NCBI GenBank assembly: GCA_050084515.1 | Contig: CM114271.1 | Location: forward strand, 18,228,001-18,292,000 | Length of the DNA stretch: 64,000 nt | Source: Blasia pusilla | Lineage: Eukaryota > Marchantiophyta > Marchantiopsida > Blasiales | Direction: 5' to 3' | Shown here: in pieces, positions 24,015 through 36,524 of the stretch | Numbering within the stretch: the stretch's first letter is position 1 | Layout of the letters: each line of letters starts with the position of its first letter | The notes under the pieces: generated by a model | What the model saw: only the letters and a program-made list of their open reading frames with translations | What the model was told of the DNA's origin: nothing | The model's database searches: none | Translations under genes and position numbers: made by a program

Positions 24015-25441
24015 ATGAACAATATGCCCCTTGGAAATTATGATCGAGCTCCTAAGTTTGAGCATGATCCCGTGCCTTTACAAGTTCCATTTCATTTGTT
24101 GACTTCTGATTGTTGTGAGATAGTTTTCAGCAAGGTGGAGGGCATGAGTAGCCATGAGAGAAGCTATGAATTTGGGAGTTTGTTGGATACTGTTGTTGGC
24201 TTGAATCATCTTGGAGGCCTGGAATGCGGAGCAGAGGGCCTAAAGGTTGGCCGCTCCTACAAGAAGCAAGACCATGTATGGGGAAATATTCATCCTTTGG
24301 GTGATGGTGAATGTGCACTTACTATATTAGATTATTCCCTAGTATCTTCCAATGAGTTAGTTGTTAATGCTCTTAAGGATGGTTTGGATGCAACTAGAGT
24401 TTTGTTGTGTAGGTTACAAATGTCTCCAAGTAGTTCGTTGCCTGTAGCGAGAAAGAAGTGCTAAACCTCTCCTTGGGAAGTGGAAGCAGAGACGTGGCCT
24501 GATACAAATATTATGCTTGAGGAGCAAAGAGAGCATGTAACCACAATAGGTCCTTGCCTAGAAGCGGACTTCCATGAATGGGAAGACCCAGAGGATGATC
24601 TAAATCATATAAATGAGTGGGTGATGAATGAAGACATTATTTTTTATGATGTGATTCAAAATACAGGTCATATAGACGGTGTGGAGAACTTTGAAATTCA
24701 TGCATCTACAAAGCTCAAAACTTTAGGCCAAGAAGTGAGACACATTCTAGCATATGTGGTGTCAGATTTAACTAATGTAAGTTGTTCTCAAAAAGTCGAT
24801 CCAACCGTGACATGCCAAGATAAGATTCTTTACAAATCCACTCTAGTAAGTCAATCGGTAGGCAATTTACAATTGTCAAAGGATAGGCTTACTAGAGTGA
24901 AACAAGTTTTGTACTACAACATTGGTAAGAGAAAGGAACGCGAAGAGGGCTTTCCTACATGTTTCATTGATGTTGGTTTAGATTGTGTAGTTGCTTTTGA
25001 GATAACATATAATTTAGGCCCTTCAACAAGATCAACTAGGGCAAAAGGATGTGAGAAGCAAGGGAAAGGGATAAAGAAAGGAATGGTGATAGTATCTGAG
25101 CCAATAGTACAAAAGGATTTTTGGTTGGGAAGGATTGTTATGATCAGACGAAAGTTTGGTGCACAATGGGGCAAGCATCGAGCTCCTATTGATTTGCTAG
25201 ATAGGGATGCACCTACTATTGGTCAAACATTTTGCGTATGCAATTTTTGTTTAATTGGTATAAATTCACAAGTTATAACAAAACTCAATTCATATATGAC
25301 ACAACTGATTTGCAATGGATTGATATTGAGATGGTTATATTGAATGTAATATTAACTATGAAAGAGGGGCTTGAGCGCATCTATGTATTAGATCCAATTG
25401 ATAGGCAAGCAATGGATGATTATGTGCACACAATGACATAG
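24015..25441 (+). pseudogene. Unidentified ORF, one stop and one frameshift
   Basis: From ATG 24015 a single frame runs about 440 codons to near 25225, broken only by a TAA at 24462-24464. It then continues in another frame (MQFLFNWYKFTSYNKTQF on to RQAMDDYVHTMT) to a stop at about 25441. The sequence is hydrophilic with acidic runs (HEWEDPEDDLNHINEW) and a Lys/Arg-rich segment near residue 340. I recognise no domain. The long preserved frame suggests a recently lost gene or a transposon protein of unknown type. No transposase or RT motif is visible. Confidence 0.5.
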
Positions 25442-26696
25442 TTATTGTTTTGAAATGTACAAATATGTGATTAGCATAATTTTGAGTTCCTTTTTTTAGT
25501 GAGCATTTTTTTATTGATTGATACGGTTAGTGGGTGTATGGGACAGGCTAGGGGAGTGATATATTGGCATAATGAGTTTATACTCATTCAAGGATTCAAT
25601 TCCCTTTCATCACAAAGTTAGTTGTAGTGGATTTTCAGGGCAGACTATTGGGATGATGGATTGGTATAATGAGTTTACAATCATTCATGGGTTCAATGAC
25701 CTTACATCAAAGAGTTGGATATTGTTTAGGGTATATTTAGCAACCCTTCACAAACATATTATGCTAAAAATCATTGGTATTAGCATAGATGTAGCTTTTC
25801 ACTATTTTAGTTAGTTCTATAAAAATCAATAATTGCTTAAAAAGAAGAAGCTCATCGATGGTTTGGTAAGCATAATCCCAATGTGTATGTCTCAATCTTT
25901 AAAATTTTTGTAAGGAAATTCTTCATTGTGCTACAAAACTAGCTAAGTTGAAGAAAGTTATACATATGTCAACCATAACTAAGAGCTTAGTGTCTCCAAG
26001 ATTTTTTAGAATTGTGCTTGCATCACTTATTTCAAATTTTTTCACCCTTCATACTATTATGGGAAAAGTGTATGAATAAAAAAATTAACCCTAATTTTTT
26101 AACCTATTAATGTTTTTGGATGAAAGTTTTTGAAGTTTGACAAGTTGTTTAACTCTCTAGAGAGCTTTACATTATCATATAACAAATATTTTTCCAAGGT
26201 TGAAGACTAAAAAAAATTCCATAATCACATGCTCTTAAGTTTGATACAAATTTCATGATATTTCCAAGTTTTATATTTTCAAATTTGTAGCTTATATCAA
26301 TTCCTTGTTGAAGCCATGTATTACTAGAAGAAAAACAAGGAATCCAAATAGATCAAAACCTCGACCAAGGACTAGACTTCCAAAAATAATCTAGACATGC
26401 ACCCACAACAATTAGACTCAACACTATCAACAATGGGAAATGATCAAAAATAAGATATTCTATAACGTGTTATATGCATACATATGCATACATAATCTAC
26501 TTTTTTGTTCATATCCACCCAACAAACATCGTCAATCTTCCCAATACATGATTAGATCCGTTTATACATAAAAATGCACTCACATATGTAAACCAAGATC
26601 ACGCAACATCGCCCTTACTAGAGATTATGCCATCTGACTTCAATTAGCAACATTACATTCATATGACATAATCTACTACCCTATGCACATCCGAGA
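25442..26696. other. AT-rich intergenic DNA
   Basis: There is a loose duplication of a TATAATGAGTTTA...TCATTCA...GGTTCAAT segment (about 25568-25625 and 25660-25715). Otherwise it is AT-rich with no recognisable gene. Confidence 0.4.
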
Positions 26697-27310
26697 TGTC
26701 GTGAGCATAGATGTCGCTACACAACATACATTGCTATAACCGAACATACACACAAACACGTACGAGACAAGAAGTATCGAAATATCTCCAATTAAATCAA
26801 GTGGATCCAATCTCTCTCAACACCATAGCTCTCAAAATGTGTGCACTCTTACATGTCTCTCTCAATGTCAAACCAAACCCACTCTCCTAATGAGAGGCTT
26901 GGGTTATATTCATAAGGTAAGGGACCCTAATTTCGCCGCCTCGTGCCAAGAGGTTCAACAAAGAGAGAATGAGCTCTCAAGCTCTCTCTCCTTGAGGTAT
27001 ACCCCTTTCCCTTTCCCAAGCTATCTCCTTGGTAACCTATGCTTGCATATCACCTCCTTGGCTCTTGACCTGCTATAGGGGGTTAAAGGAAAATTCCCAA
27101 AGTGGGAAGTCAACTATACCAAATAGGGAAACTTACCCAAAATAATAAGTTTTAATATATGGCCCCCAAATGAGCCGAAACGAAGGGGAAAGATGCTCTC
27201 GTAGGTTACCCGTGGCCTCAGCAGGTCATCCTTGACCTCTTGAGGTTGTCCTCCAGTATCTCCGAAGGCGCTCTACTAGATCTTGCCGATCTATCCTAAA
27301 AGTCATGACA
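26697..27310 (-). repeat. Family-I LTR, complete (614 bp)
   Basis: It starts TGTCATGACTTTTAGGATAG at 27310 and ends GCTCACGACA at 26697, with TG...CA termini. It holds the same ordered blocks as the LTRs at 4866, 19995 and 42869 and the terminal GATTTAATTGGAGATATTT module. Confidence 0.85.
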
Positions 27311-27312
27311 GT

Positions 27313-27440
27313 TGTCGGACGCATACACATCGCTACACAACATACATCGCTGTCACCAAACATACACACAAACACGCATGATCCCATGCTAACTCATGGC
27401 ATCCAAAAAAAAAGATAAGAAGTACCAAAATATCTCCAAT
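27313..27440 (-). repeat. Extra copy of the LTR-end module before the LTR
   Basis: It lies between the polypurine tract and TGTCATGAC, reads TGGAGATATTTTGGTACTTC and ends GTCCGACAAC. It matches the last part of the LTR that follows. The same layout is found in element A. Confidence 0.8.
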
Positions 27441-27451
27441 CGCCCCCCTAG
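27441..27451 (-). other. Polypurine tract of element 2
   Basis: CTAGGGGGGCG, preceded by AGAGGGACCTAACCCCCAA on the same strand. Confidence 0.75.
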
Positions 27452-27639
27452 TTGGGGGTTAGGTCCCTCTAACTCTAGATAGTCACCTATCCCTACCTAC
27501 CATGATATACATCTCTCGGACGCTAAGAGCAAAAAGGCCGAGTGCTCATGTGGCCACATCGTTTGTCACCTTCTTGTCATCCATGTCACAGACACAAGTC
27601 AGAACCTAGAACTACCTACCATATATACATCGCGGACAC

Positions 27640-27765
27640 ATCCATCGTCCCTCAAGAATCCTAGTGAGAGGTGTCGTCAAACATGCCATATGCCACCCTT
27701 GCAAACACCTATCACAGGCTACCATACTGGCTGCACCATGGGCAGAACCACAACTTATATCACAA
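27640..27765 (-). pseudogene. Element 2 PHD finger
   Basis: One frame reads CGSAHGAASMVACDRC, then LQGWHMACLTTPLTRI, then GRWMCPRCI. The second Cys pair, the His-Cys pair and the last Cys pair are all kept. The first pair is disturbed by a small deletion (CDISCGS in place of CMLCGS). No stop interrupts it. Confidence 0.8.
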
Positions 27766-27799
27766 GCTTGCAGGAACTACGGCTAAGCTCGAATCAACT

Positions 27800-28960
27800 C
27801 TATCGTCAATGTTCGGAAGATGACATGACGCATGGTTACGCACATGGTCCTTCCAAACCATACCTTCGCGTCCCTCCAATAAGAGAACACCAGATGGCAA
27901 AACCTCACGCACTCTCAAGATGGTGCGTCATGCAGTCACATCCAATATTGTGGGTACCGTCTGCTCCAAGTAGACATAGTCTCCTTGATGAAACCTCCCG
28001 ATAGTAGGTGGATAACCACCTCCCCGAATAGTCGCATACCTCCACGTATCCCGATGCTGCGCAATCGCCAAGTTCTCAAACACCATGGGCATCACTGTCC
28101 GAAACAACTCAACCCTGTGCGAACATGCTTGCATCCATACATCACGGTCATCAAGGTTCAACACCTCACCAACATCTCGACGAATGGCCGCAGGGAAATC
28201 TGGCTCTCGGCCATAAAGCAACAAGTATGGTGAGAAAGACGCTAAGGATGTATGCCTGCTGAATATGTATCCCATCGCCAACCACGGCAAGTGGAGGTCC
28301 CAATCTCCTAGGTGACCTCTCTGCAAGCTATACTTGTCCAATCCTCTCTTCACCGTCTGCAAAACCCTCCCCGCTAGTCCATCCGCCTTAGGTTGATCTC
28401 GCAAAGTGGTGTGGTGGTCAATTAGTGCCAGATCACACAAGGCCTGAAACTCCCTGCGAAACTCTATACCTTGGTCTCTCAATATCTCAGCTGGTGCACG
28501 TAATGACTCAACACTCAATCTAGGAAGGCAAACGCTACTCCCTCACTTGCTTTATTAGGAAATGCAACCAACTCTATCCACTTTGAGAAGTGCTTGACCA
28601 TCACCAACACATAACGATTATGGCACTCCGTCAAAGGCAAAGGTCTTACAAAATCCAAACTCCATCTAAAACCTAAATCTCTGATCAGAAGTGGATGCAA
28701 TTGTGGAGTCGGAGCATTGAACGATGCTCGGACTCGGTCACACACCATGCACCTGGCAACAAACTGCTGAACGTCAGTCTGCATGCCTTGCCACCAATAC
28801 TATATCTGGAGCAAGTTGTACGTCCGCTTCACTCCAAAATGACCCGACTCTTTGTGGGCATGACGCACCAAACGTGCTCTCTACGAAGGATGAGGCACTA
28901 CACGCACTCTACCATCCTCCCAAACTCACAACATATGTGTCTCCTCCCACCGGAACCGTC
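27800..28960 (-). pseudogene. Element 2 integrase
   Basis: A zinc-domain CMVCDRV is at about 28720-28745. Then come WSLDFVRPLP (first catalytic Asp), ILRDQGIEF (second Asp) and ADGLAGRVLQT, where the catalytic Glu of AERV is Gly, so the active site is lost. The C-terminal GDYVYLEQT block leads to the PHD finger after a frame change. The longest open part is 27928-28518. Confidence 0.88.
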
Positions 28961-29269
28961 TGGCTCGCCGTAGGATCCGATCCCGCTCTCTAACACCCAC
29001 TCTGCTCACGACGCTGCCACTACGCAGGTACTCCAAGACCACTCCATCGTCATGAATATCTCGGCCACCTGTCATCTCCTCACCGGACTTTGGATCTAAG
29101 GACTCTCCATCATACCTCGCCATCGAAGTCTCAACAATTTGGCTCTCCATAGCCAACAAGTCCAAATAGGCTGATGGGTGCCATCTTGGCACCAACTCCT
29201 CATCATTCTCACCATGCCAACGAGCTCTAGTCGCATCTTGCTGACTCAGGCATGGATTATGGCTCAAAC

Positions 29270-29700
29270 CATCTGCATCCTAGTTGAGCGTCCAAGGTTT
29301 ATGCACCACCTGGAAGTCATACTCCTCCAACAAAAGAGCCCACCTCGCAAGCTTCCATGTAAGCTTGTCGGACACCATCAACCACTTAAGTGGCTGATGA
29401 TCAGTAATGATAATAAAGGGGTTTTTGAATAAATCACATCTGAAATGTGCAAAAATCCACACCGCAGCCAAGCACTCACCTTCATACGAGCTATACTTTG
29501 CCTCTGCAGCGTTGTTCGAGCGACTAGCGTAAGCCACCACGAACTCTCTACCATCATTGTCATGCTAGGTGAGCACGGCTCCAAGCCCCAACATGCTCCA
29601 ATCGGTATGCAACTGGAAAGGACGCCCCATGATCGCTCTCCATAATATGGGCGCGGACGTCAATATGTCCTTGAGAAGGTTGAAATGCTCTCTACTGCTC
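29270..29700 (-). pseudogene. Element 2 RNase H
   Basis: YASRSNNAAEAKYSSYEGE, then CLAAVW and DHQPLKWLMVSDKLT are clear Ty3/gypsy RNase H and connection blocks. Frames shift near 29540-29580. Confidence 0.85.
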
Positions 29701-29779
29701 ATCCCCCCAATTCCACTCCTGATCCACCTTGGTCAGCAAGGTAAGGGGCTTAGAAATCGAACTGAAACCCTTGACGTAC

Positions 29780-30560
29780 CGTTAGAATCCTCGGCTCATA
29801 TCGGTTGGGCGTGGAATGCGTGAAATAGCCTCTATCTTTGTGTGATGCACCCCAAGGCCCCTTGGGAATATCATATGACCAAGGTAATCAATTAGGTCGT
29901 AGAAGAACTTGCACTTTCCTGGATGTAGCTTCAGCTCATGTAATTGCAATCGTCGAAACACCTCCTCTAGATGTCGCTGATGCTCTTCAACCGTGGCGCT
30001 AAAGACTACGATGTCATCAATATAACACCTAGCAAGATCCAGACCTGCCAAGATTGTATCTATGACCCTTTGAAACTCAGTCGGGGCGTTCTTTAACCCA
30101 AATGGTAAGAAACGCCATTGGTACAAACTATCCTTCCTGTGAGGATCGATGCCCCAAGATATCGTCTTTTGCCTGTCCTCCAATCTGATAGGCAACTGAT
30201 GGTATCTGGCTCAAAGATCTAATGAACTGAAGACCTTTGCATGCCCAATAGCATCAAAGATCTCCTCAAGGGTGGGCATGGCATACCTATCTCACTTCAT
30301 CTTCCAATTGATAGGTCGGTAATCTCCACACATCCGCCTATCCGTCCAGTTGCCATGCACATCCTTCTTGGCGGGCATGATAGTGGCAGATGCATACTCT
30401 CCATGCGACGTCTCCACTAGTCCTGCTCCAACCAAGTCATGGCTCCTACTCTGAATCAAAGCCCTCTCCATGTCAATGTACCTGTAGGATCGTTGGAAGA
30501 TCGGCGTGTCGCTCGAAAACTAAATGCGGATCCCTGGACCCTCAAGCATATCCAAGTCAT
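29780..30560 (-). pseudogene. Element 2 reverse transcriptase
   Basis: RT palm and thumb are open from 30195 to 29782: MPIRLEDRQKTISWGID, FLPFGLKNAPTEFQRV, catalytic CYIDDIVVF intact, then HPGKCKFFYDLIDYLGH. The fingers region (RRMCGDYRPINW-like) lies at 30200-30480 with stops. Confidence 0.9.
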
Positions 30561-30905
30561 GCATACTAAATGCAAAGCAACTCCTATAACTCCTCAGGAA
30601 CTGATGAATCAGGCGCCGCTCTCCTCTTGTTAACTTAGGGCCCATATTTTGCTCCCAAGTCTTCATCGTGACTACGGTAGTACTCTCCGCCGCGGGTGTA
30701 GATGGTTGCTATGGTGCAACCCCATATCGGACAACAGAACTCAACTGCTCTCCTGCAACCAACTGCAAAATTGGATCTCCATGTGCAGTACCCGGAACTA
30801 CGCTCGATGTTGTGGCTACCATCTCGTGGCGTACCTGCAAAACATCCCAAGAAGTCCAAGGGTGTCTCCCCGATGTGTCATGGCGGGTTACTCACTGACT
30901 AACAA

Positions 30906-32030
30906 CTTTCCTATGCTCTTCTTGATTATCTTTTGGAATTCTGAAACTACAAGACTCAACTCTCAGCCCAATAAGATCCACATTCAATTCCGCACATCAG
31001 AAAGCATGAGAGAAGACACTTCTACTGCATCAAAGAGTGGAAAGAGCTAGAAAGTATTACAAGCTTCAGAAAAAAAGACTCTTCAGCTTGGATCATCCCT
31101 CAACAAATTTTCCTGCACACTCACCAAGACTGTTGGGAACCTCAAGATACTCGAAACAATATTGGGGAATTCAAGACACAAGGGAATGATCTATTCTTCT
31201 ACTAATTTACTCTTTAAATGGTCTTTACAATTCCTGATCGATCTTCCTATTCTGATCTAGATTTCTACGTGGTAATCCTAACCTACTCTATTCAGATTCT
31301 CTAACCTCCTTGTTCCGAAGACGGTTGGTTGCCCTGGCAAGTCATTTCCGGTCCCTTTAAACTGCTATGCCGCTCCATTGCTGGCTTCCAAAATTGCCAC
31401 GATGATTTAGTCTTCATGGTCTTCGCGCTCTTTGCAATCTTTGTAGTCTTTATCTTTGCAGTCCTATCTTCGCGCAAAGACTCTTATCCTTTTGTCGCCG
31501 CGAAGAGTCCTCTTTTTTACTTTCTTTCAATCCGCTGCCTTCAAAGCATTTTCCTATCTTTCTATTCCTATTCTTAATACACCTTTCCGCTTTTGTGAAG
31601 ACTCTTTGACTTCTTTTGCTTCTTCCTCTTCCTTCTTTGGGTTCTTAGTCTTTGCTCTTGAGTCTTTGCTCTTCTTTCTTTGTACCCACTCTTCGTTGAC
31701 AGTCTTTTACGCTGTTTTTATTGCGGTCTTCCTTGCGAAGCACCCGTGCTTCCTCTTCTAACTTCTTTTCCTATTTTTTCCTACTTTTACACCATTCTCA
31801 GTCTTCCAAGATAGTCCTTAATCTTCTAACATTTCTTGTCCTCTCATAAGAGTTCTATCAATCACTCTTTCACACAATTTTAGTAAAGTAAGACTCTTTA
31901 CTTCCGGTATTGAGTCTTTAGTCCTTGCTCAAGAAAGACTTATGTAAAAAAATTGATCTTTGTGTCAAAATTTCAAAAACGTGGGCACTACATCATGGAA
32001 CATATATACGAACTTAAATTCCTCGACACC
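30906..32030. other. Unassigned, pyrimidine-rich tract
   Basis: From about 31380 to 31930 the plus strand is rich in TCTT, with CTTTG, GACTCTT and AGTCTTT words repeating. A TGTTGGGAAC at 31131 could be an LTR start, but no matching end or second copy is in the window. No gene is supported. Confidence 0.35.
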
Positions 32031-32605
32031 TCCTTCGCGTTCCATCTTGGAAGAGGGTGTCACTCGAGGTTAGAATAAATTTTCTTGAAATGGATGGAGG
32101 TGTCGTGGTTCCTTGAATTTGACATAAAAAGGTGCTTCAATTCCATGGATCGACACGAGCTGGTCTTCATCTTACAGAAGGATATAGAAGATCAGAGGTA
32201 GATGGATCTTGTGCATACACTATTCACCGTGGGACTTGTTGGCGGCAAGCTTGGCGGTCCAGACCCCCTTCAAGACCCCCCGTTGGGTGAGTGCCCCTTG
32301 GGCCCTCATCCCTCTACTTTGTAATACTTACTTGCACGAATTGGACCAAGAAGTGGCCAATATGGCTAATAAACTCTCATGGAGCTGCAAGCGAAGAGTC
32401 GACAAAAGGACCACGACGGCTACGAGGATGCCCAGAACAAAGGTGTTTAGAGCGTTGACCCCGCAAGCAGAAATTATGACGGTCTATAGAAAGGTTGCCC
32501 AGGGACTGCCCCCGATTGATTGGAAGGACCCCAAGTACGCACACGCATTTTACGTTTGATATTTGAGACATTCTCATGGGTTCAACTTTTAATGTCATAG
32601 TGTAG
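32030..32605 (+). pseudogene. Group II intron maturase/RT fragment (mitochondrial type)
   Basis: One frame reads WFLEFDIKRCFNSMDRHELV, then FILQKDIEDQR (32107-32198). The text continues GLVGGKLGGPDPLQ, and after a frameshift VSAPWALIPLLCNTYLHELD, QEVANM. These match RT blocks of plant mitochondrial group II intron maturases (FDIKKCFDSIDH, then TPQGSVLSPLLCNIYLHELD). A degraded block near 32560 (YLRHSHGFN) lies where YADD should be. As the flanks are nuclear repeats, I read it as mitochondrial DNA inserted into the nucleus and decaying. Confidence 0.7.
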
Positions 32606-33030
32606 GAGATGGAAATCTCCTTTTATGCCTATTAGTCAAATTTTGGTTTTTCCCTTGATTTTTAGCTCTTCACTGAACATTTCACTGACAATCCACCAAG
32701 CCATGGTTTGTTCAAATCCTTTCCTTATCATTTTTTGTTCCATCCCAAATGTCTAAACGTTAACTACGACCTTGTATTTTTCCAAGCATATAATCATCAC
32801 ATGTCATACACATGCTCTCATGAACGCTGGTCTTATGTATCATAGAAGCTCACGTTCAATATGTCATGATCTCTATACTGATTTGTATCCAGACACACTT
32901 GTATTAGCCATGTTTTTTATCGATAAATCTTGCCCGTCTCGCAAGTTCTAGGTCTTTGATCACCCTTCAGGCTCAATCATTCTAAGATATGGATCTAACC
33001 ACTCACTCTCTAATACAAACAAACTATTCA

Positions 33031-34026
33031 TGTCGTGCGACTACTCTCCTTGAACGTCAATCTCTAGTGTTGCGGAAGCGTACGTTCAATAGGACATGCT
33101 CTCATCATCGACGTGCACCCAAACGCACTCACATTAGTCTGGCTTTGGGTCAAGCGGCCTTCCAACCCACCGAGTTCTCAACTCAACATTTCATCCAGCT
33201 TAACCTTCCTTACTTCCTAGGTTCCCAACACGGCAAATCCTTCAAGACTTGGAACAGACTTTCTGGTTAGTCCAGGAACCTAAAACGGCACCTGCGCGCC
33301 TAGCGGTTCTAACTGTTCAACGGATCTCATGCGTGTTCCTAACCGGGACCCAAGTAATTAAGTCGCGGATTGGAATCCAAGAGGGATCTCTAAAAATCAC
33401 CTCAATAGACTTGGCTCAGATTTTCAAGCCCAACTCCAAACTCCTGATCCGTTCCATGCCCTTGAGCCGCCCCATGGCGCCCAAAGTGGGGTTCGAGTCC
33501 CAAGCACCCTTGGAGACCTTCCCCTTACTATTACTTCTGGGGTTCTCCAATAACCCCTCACCTTTGGAAAATGATGGTCGGGCCCTTGATTGTGGCCCTA
33601 AACCCGACTCTACTTACAATCATTTTCGGGTCGTTTCTCAACTGCTACTTGTGTGTTAACGGAGATCTTTAGTGAGTATGAACCCGAATTTCCACAAGCT
33701 TTCCAACGCATCCTTAATTGTCCTAAACGTATCTCGGCGCTAGAAGTTATGGCCATAAATACAGTCGAAAACTCTCAAACGCTAGTAGCATCCCAAATCC
33801 GGATTCCTTCCTTTGGCAACGTGGACCAAACGCGGATCAAATATTGATCCGCGTTTGGTTCAGGTTTCTTAATCGTGACCACAACATATGAAATGCGAAG
33901 CCTCGCTTGCGTCTCGTCTCTTGTCTCTTCTCCAAGACCACTCCAACGCGCAAACCATCTTAGCGTGAACCTGCTAGTGTTCTGATGTTTCGCTTTAGCA
34001 CTCGTTTGGTCATGAAGGTCACGACA
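33031..34026. repeat. Solo LTR (second gypsy family)
   Basis: It starts TGTCGTGCGACTACTCTCCT and ends GGTCACGACA. It is a direct repeat of 17591-18593 over its whole length. Flanking bases ATTCA and TTTCA match at four of five positions, a possible decayed target duplication. No element body adjoins it. Confidence 0.75.
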
Positions 34027-36480
34027 TTTCAAGACTTCGAAAAACCTTTTTAACAAACTAACAATTGCACTTGTCAGATAGACTTCAAAGAGTTTCTAAT
34101 GAATTAAATATTTGATCCCGTGGATCCAAAATTGGATTTCCCGAACTCCAACTGAAATCATAATTTAAGGAATAGACAAAAAAATACGAGAGATGATATA
34201 TTCTTGTGCGGATTTTTTCACCATGTCCTCAGCCATGAGTGTTGACTAGTCTCCTAGATGGAGCGTGCTCAACCCCACCTTTACACATGCCACTTTCGTG
34301 TTATAGCTATAATTGATTTTAGTGGTTTAGAAATGGGCTTTGATGTTCAATTTTTCCAAATAATGTATTGCTAGTTTGGGCTTTAAAATAGAGATTCCCC
34401 ACAATCAGACTCTTTCCCTTGTGAATATTGATTGCACGTGTGGATGATTGCATTGGTCAGAAAGCCATGAAGTATGTACTAGCATTCTAACCTCACTCAG
34501 CACTTAAGTGTAAACCCTCTCGGATGCACGATTTGAAAGTACCTCCCATAATTGCTTCTAAAACGCCATGGCTCCCATACCAGCAAAGCATTGTGACTGC
34601 TGCGGATCCTCAGGCAGCCTCACAAGAAATTTGTGTTCAGAACTTTTCAACATAGAGACAGGCTGGTCAAAAACACGACTTCGTGTTCAGAATTTCAAAC
34701 TTGCTGCTATGGTGGGGAATTTCTCGTGTCCCTCTGCTCTCCGAACTCACGGAAATGGACCTTCCAAACCATTGACTCAGACAGAGAGCCACTCGCATTT
34801 ACAGTTTCATGGCATGGCAAACATTTTGTTTTCAAGGGTCAACAAATCTCCAGAACTCGGAACAAATCCTTGTAGGGACAAAGCACACTCAGCTCTCGTT
34901 CTGAACTAGGGAACCACGAAGCGTATAGCTCACTCCCATTGACCCCTCATGGTTCGCCGCTGATGCAGTAAATAGTTAAAGAGATCGGCGACCCTCGGAC
35001 ATGACCGTCGTCTACAGTTGCCCAACGTGGTTGTAATCTCCCCCAAAACTCACTCGGTTGCAGCGACTTCTTGAAAAGCGAAGAGATTCGACTTCTCGAC
35101 ACTTGAGCTGCGAAACTGTCTCTCTAATTAAACAACCCCAAATATCCACCTCTCCAATTCTCATGACTGTCTTCAATCCTGAGGTATGAGTCACCATCAA
35201 ATGCCGGAGAGACTGGCCTACTCATTATCAGTGGTTCGTTTATCTGTTCAGGATTTAATAACCGACAAGAGGGGCGAGAGTACTGGATTAAGATCATGGA
35301 TTGGAAGGCATATTTGGTATGTTGTTCGATCGACGGTTTACTCCATGAGGACTGTTTCGAAGAATTCACAGTCCGATCACGTTTTTTAGTCATTAGTATG
35401 CGCGCTTACGACAAGTTTCAACGTCCTAGCCTTCCACTAGTCTCAAACCCACGGGACCTAAAACATCACTCCTATAGAAGGTAAGATAAGTCTCCCATTC
35501 ACTTTTGAGTTCGGAGAGGAGATTACCAGTCATCCCTAGGATAACATAATTCTATTTTCCATGATCCCCAGCTGTGTTTCTTCAATACTCTTCATTCGCT
35601 CCCGTTAAAAGATCATAAGATGTTTACAAACGTAATTCTTTTCTATATGATCAGCACGCCTTGCTCACCAGATACTAGTGTCACCAAGTACTTATCCATC
35701 CATATCTGCAGCCTTTCAAGGAAAGTTCTTACTAATCGCCGGGGTGCCTGCCTGTTGCCTGCTCCGATGGAACAGTATTGCATTGCAGATCTGACAAAGT
35801 CAACATCTGCCTTGAGAGGATTTCTCTTCTATAGTGTGAGATCGCCCTAAATCTCTGCTGTGATCAGTATCCGATTACTGTACGAAAATGGTTGGTAACT
35901 GATCCTCAGATTCGCTGGTACAGGTCCCTTGATTCAAGAAAAAAAAAACCCCCTGTAAACTATACATTTGTATGTTTTCATAATATGTATGTTCACAAGA
36001 TGTAACGGAATGCGCGCTGGTGTCAAACGTGTTTCCTGCGATGCACGAGTTGTGCTTGCTCACGCTCTCGAACTCTCCACCGGAGCTCAAGTTCAAGGAT
36101 AGGTCCTATACTGTAGCCGCTGCTCACTCCCCCAATAGAAATCTACACGACAGGAATGGGGAGTCGGGCTTAAATATTTTGTACAAATGGCATTGCCATG
36201 CACCAAAATCTGTTGCAGGTCACCTTGTGATTGCAGAAAATGCGGCCAAGATCAACAGCTCCACAGCATGATCTCCTGTAAACTGCAAAACAAAAGACGT
36301 GCAAGGCTTGCGCTTTGGTAGGCAACAAACCGATCGAAGATTCTCACCTAGCTTCTTATGGCAGACAGAGATAAATGCGAAAATGAGAATTTAGAAGACG
36401 CATCTAAAACCCTTTTATGGCAAACGAAGCAGTGTGGTGGCCAACTGGACCAAGTCAATTGAAAATTGAACCAAATGATG
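34027..36480. other. Unassigned, possibly host single-copy DNA
   Basis: Balanced composition with several short ORFs. Around 34633-34875 one frame reads RKWTFQTIDSDREPLAFTVS, then WHGKHFVFKG, which looks protein-like but has no domain I can name. I do not call a gene. Confidence 0.3.
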
Positions 36481-36524
36481 CAGTGTGAAAGCGTGTAAAT
36501 CTAACCTCTTTCCTGGTCCCCGAT

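Larger units (their letters stand above)
26697..30905 (-). mobile_element. Element 2: family-I gypsy, 5'-truncated copy
   Basis: On the minus strand it holds the pre-RT linker (from 30905), RT, RNase H, integrase, PHD finger, polypurine tract (27441-27451), LTR-end module (27313-27440) and a full 614-bp 3' LTR (27310-26697). Gag, protease and methyltransferase are missing. The linker is the same as the one just 3' of the methyltransferase in element 1. The truncation therefore falls just 3' of where the methyltransferase would end. Confidence 0.88.

Noticed and set aside
31131-31995. Complete copia-type LTR starting TGTTGGGAAC
   Set aside because: No matching 3' terminus, target duplication or second copy was found, so it is noted only as a possible start.
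34568-34909. Possible small host gene (ATG, Cys-rich start)
   Set aside because: Two overlapping frames look equally plausible, and there are no splice signals or domains to decide.
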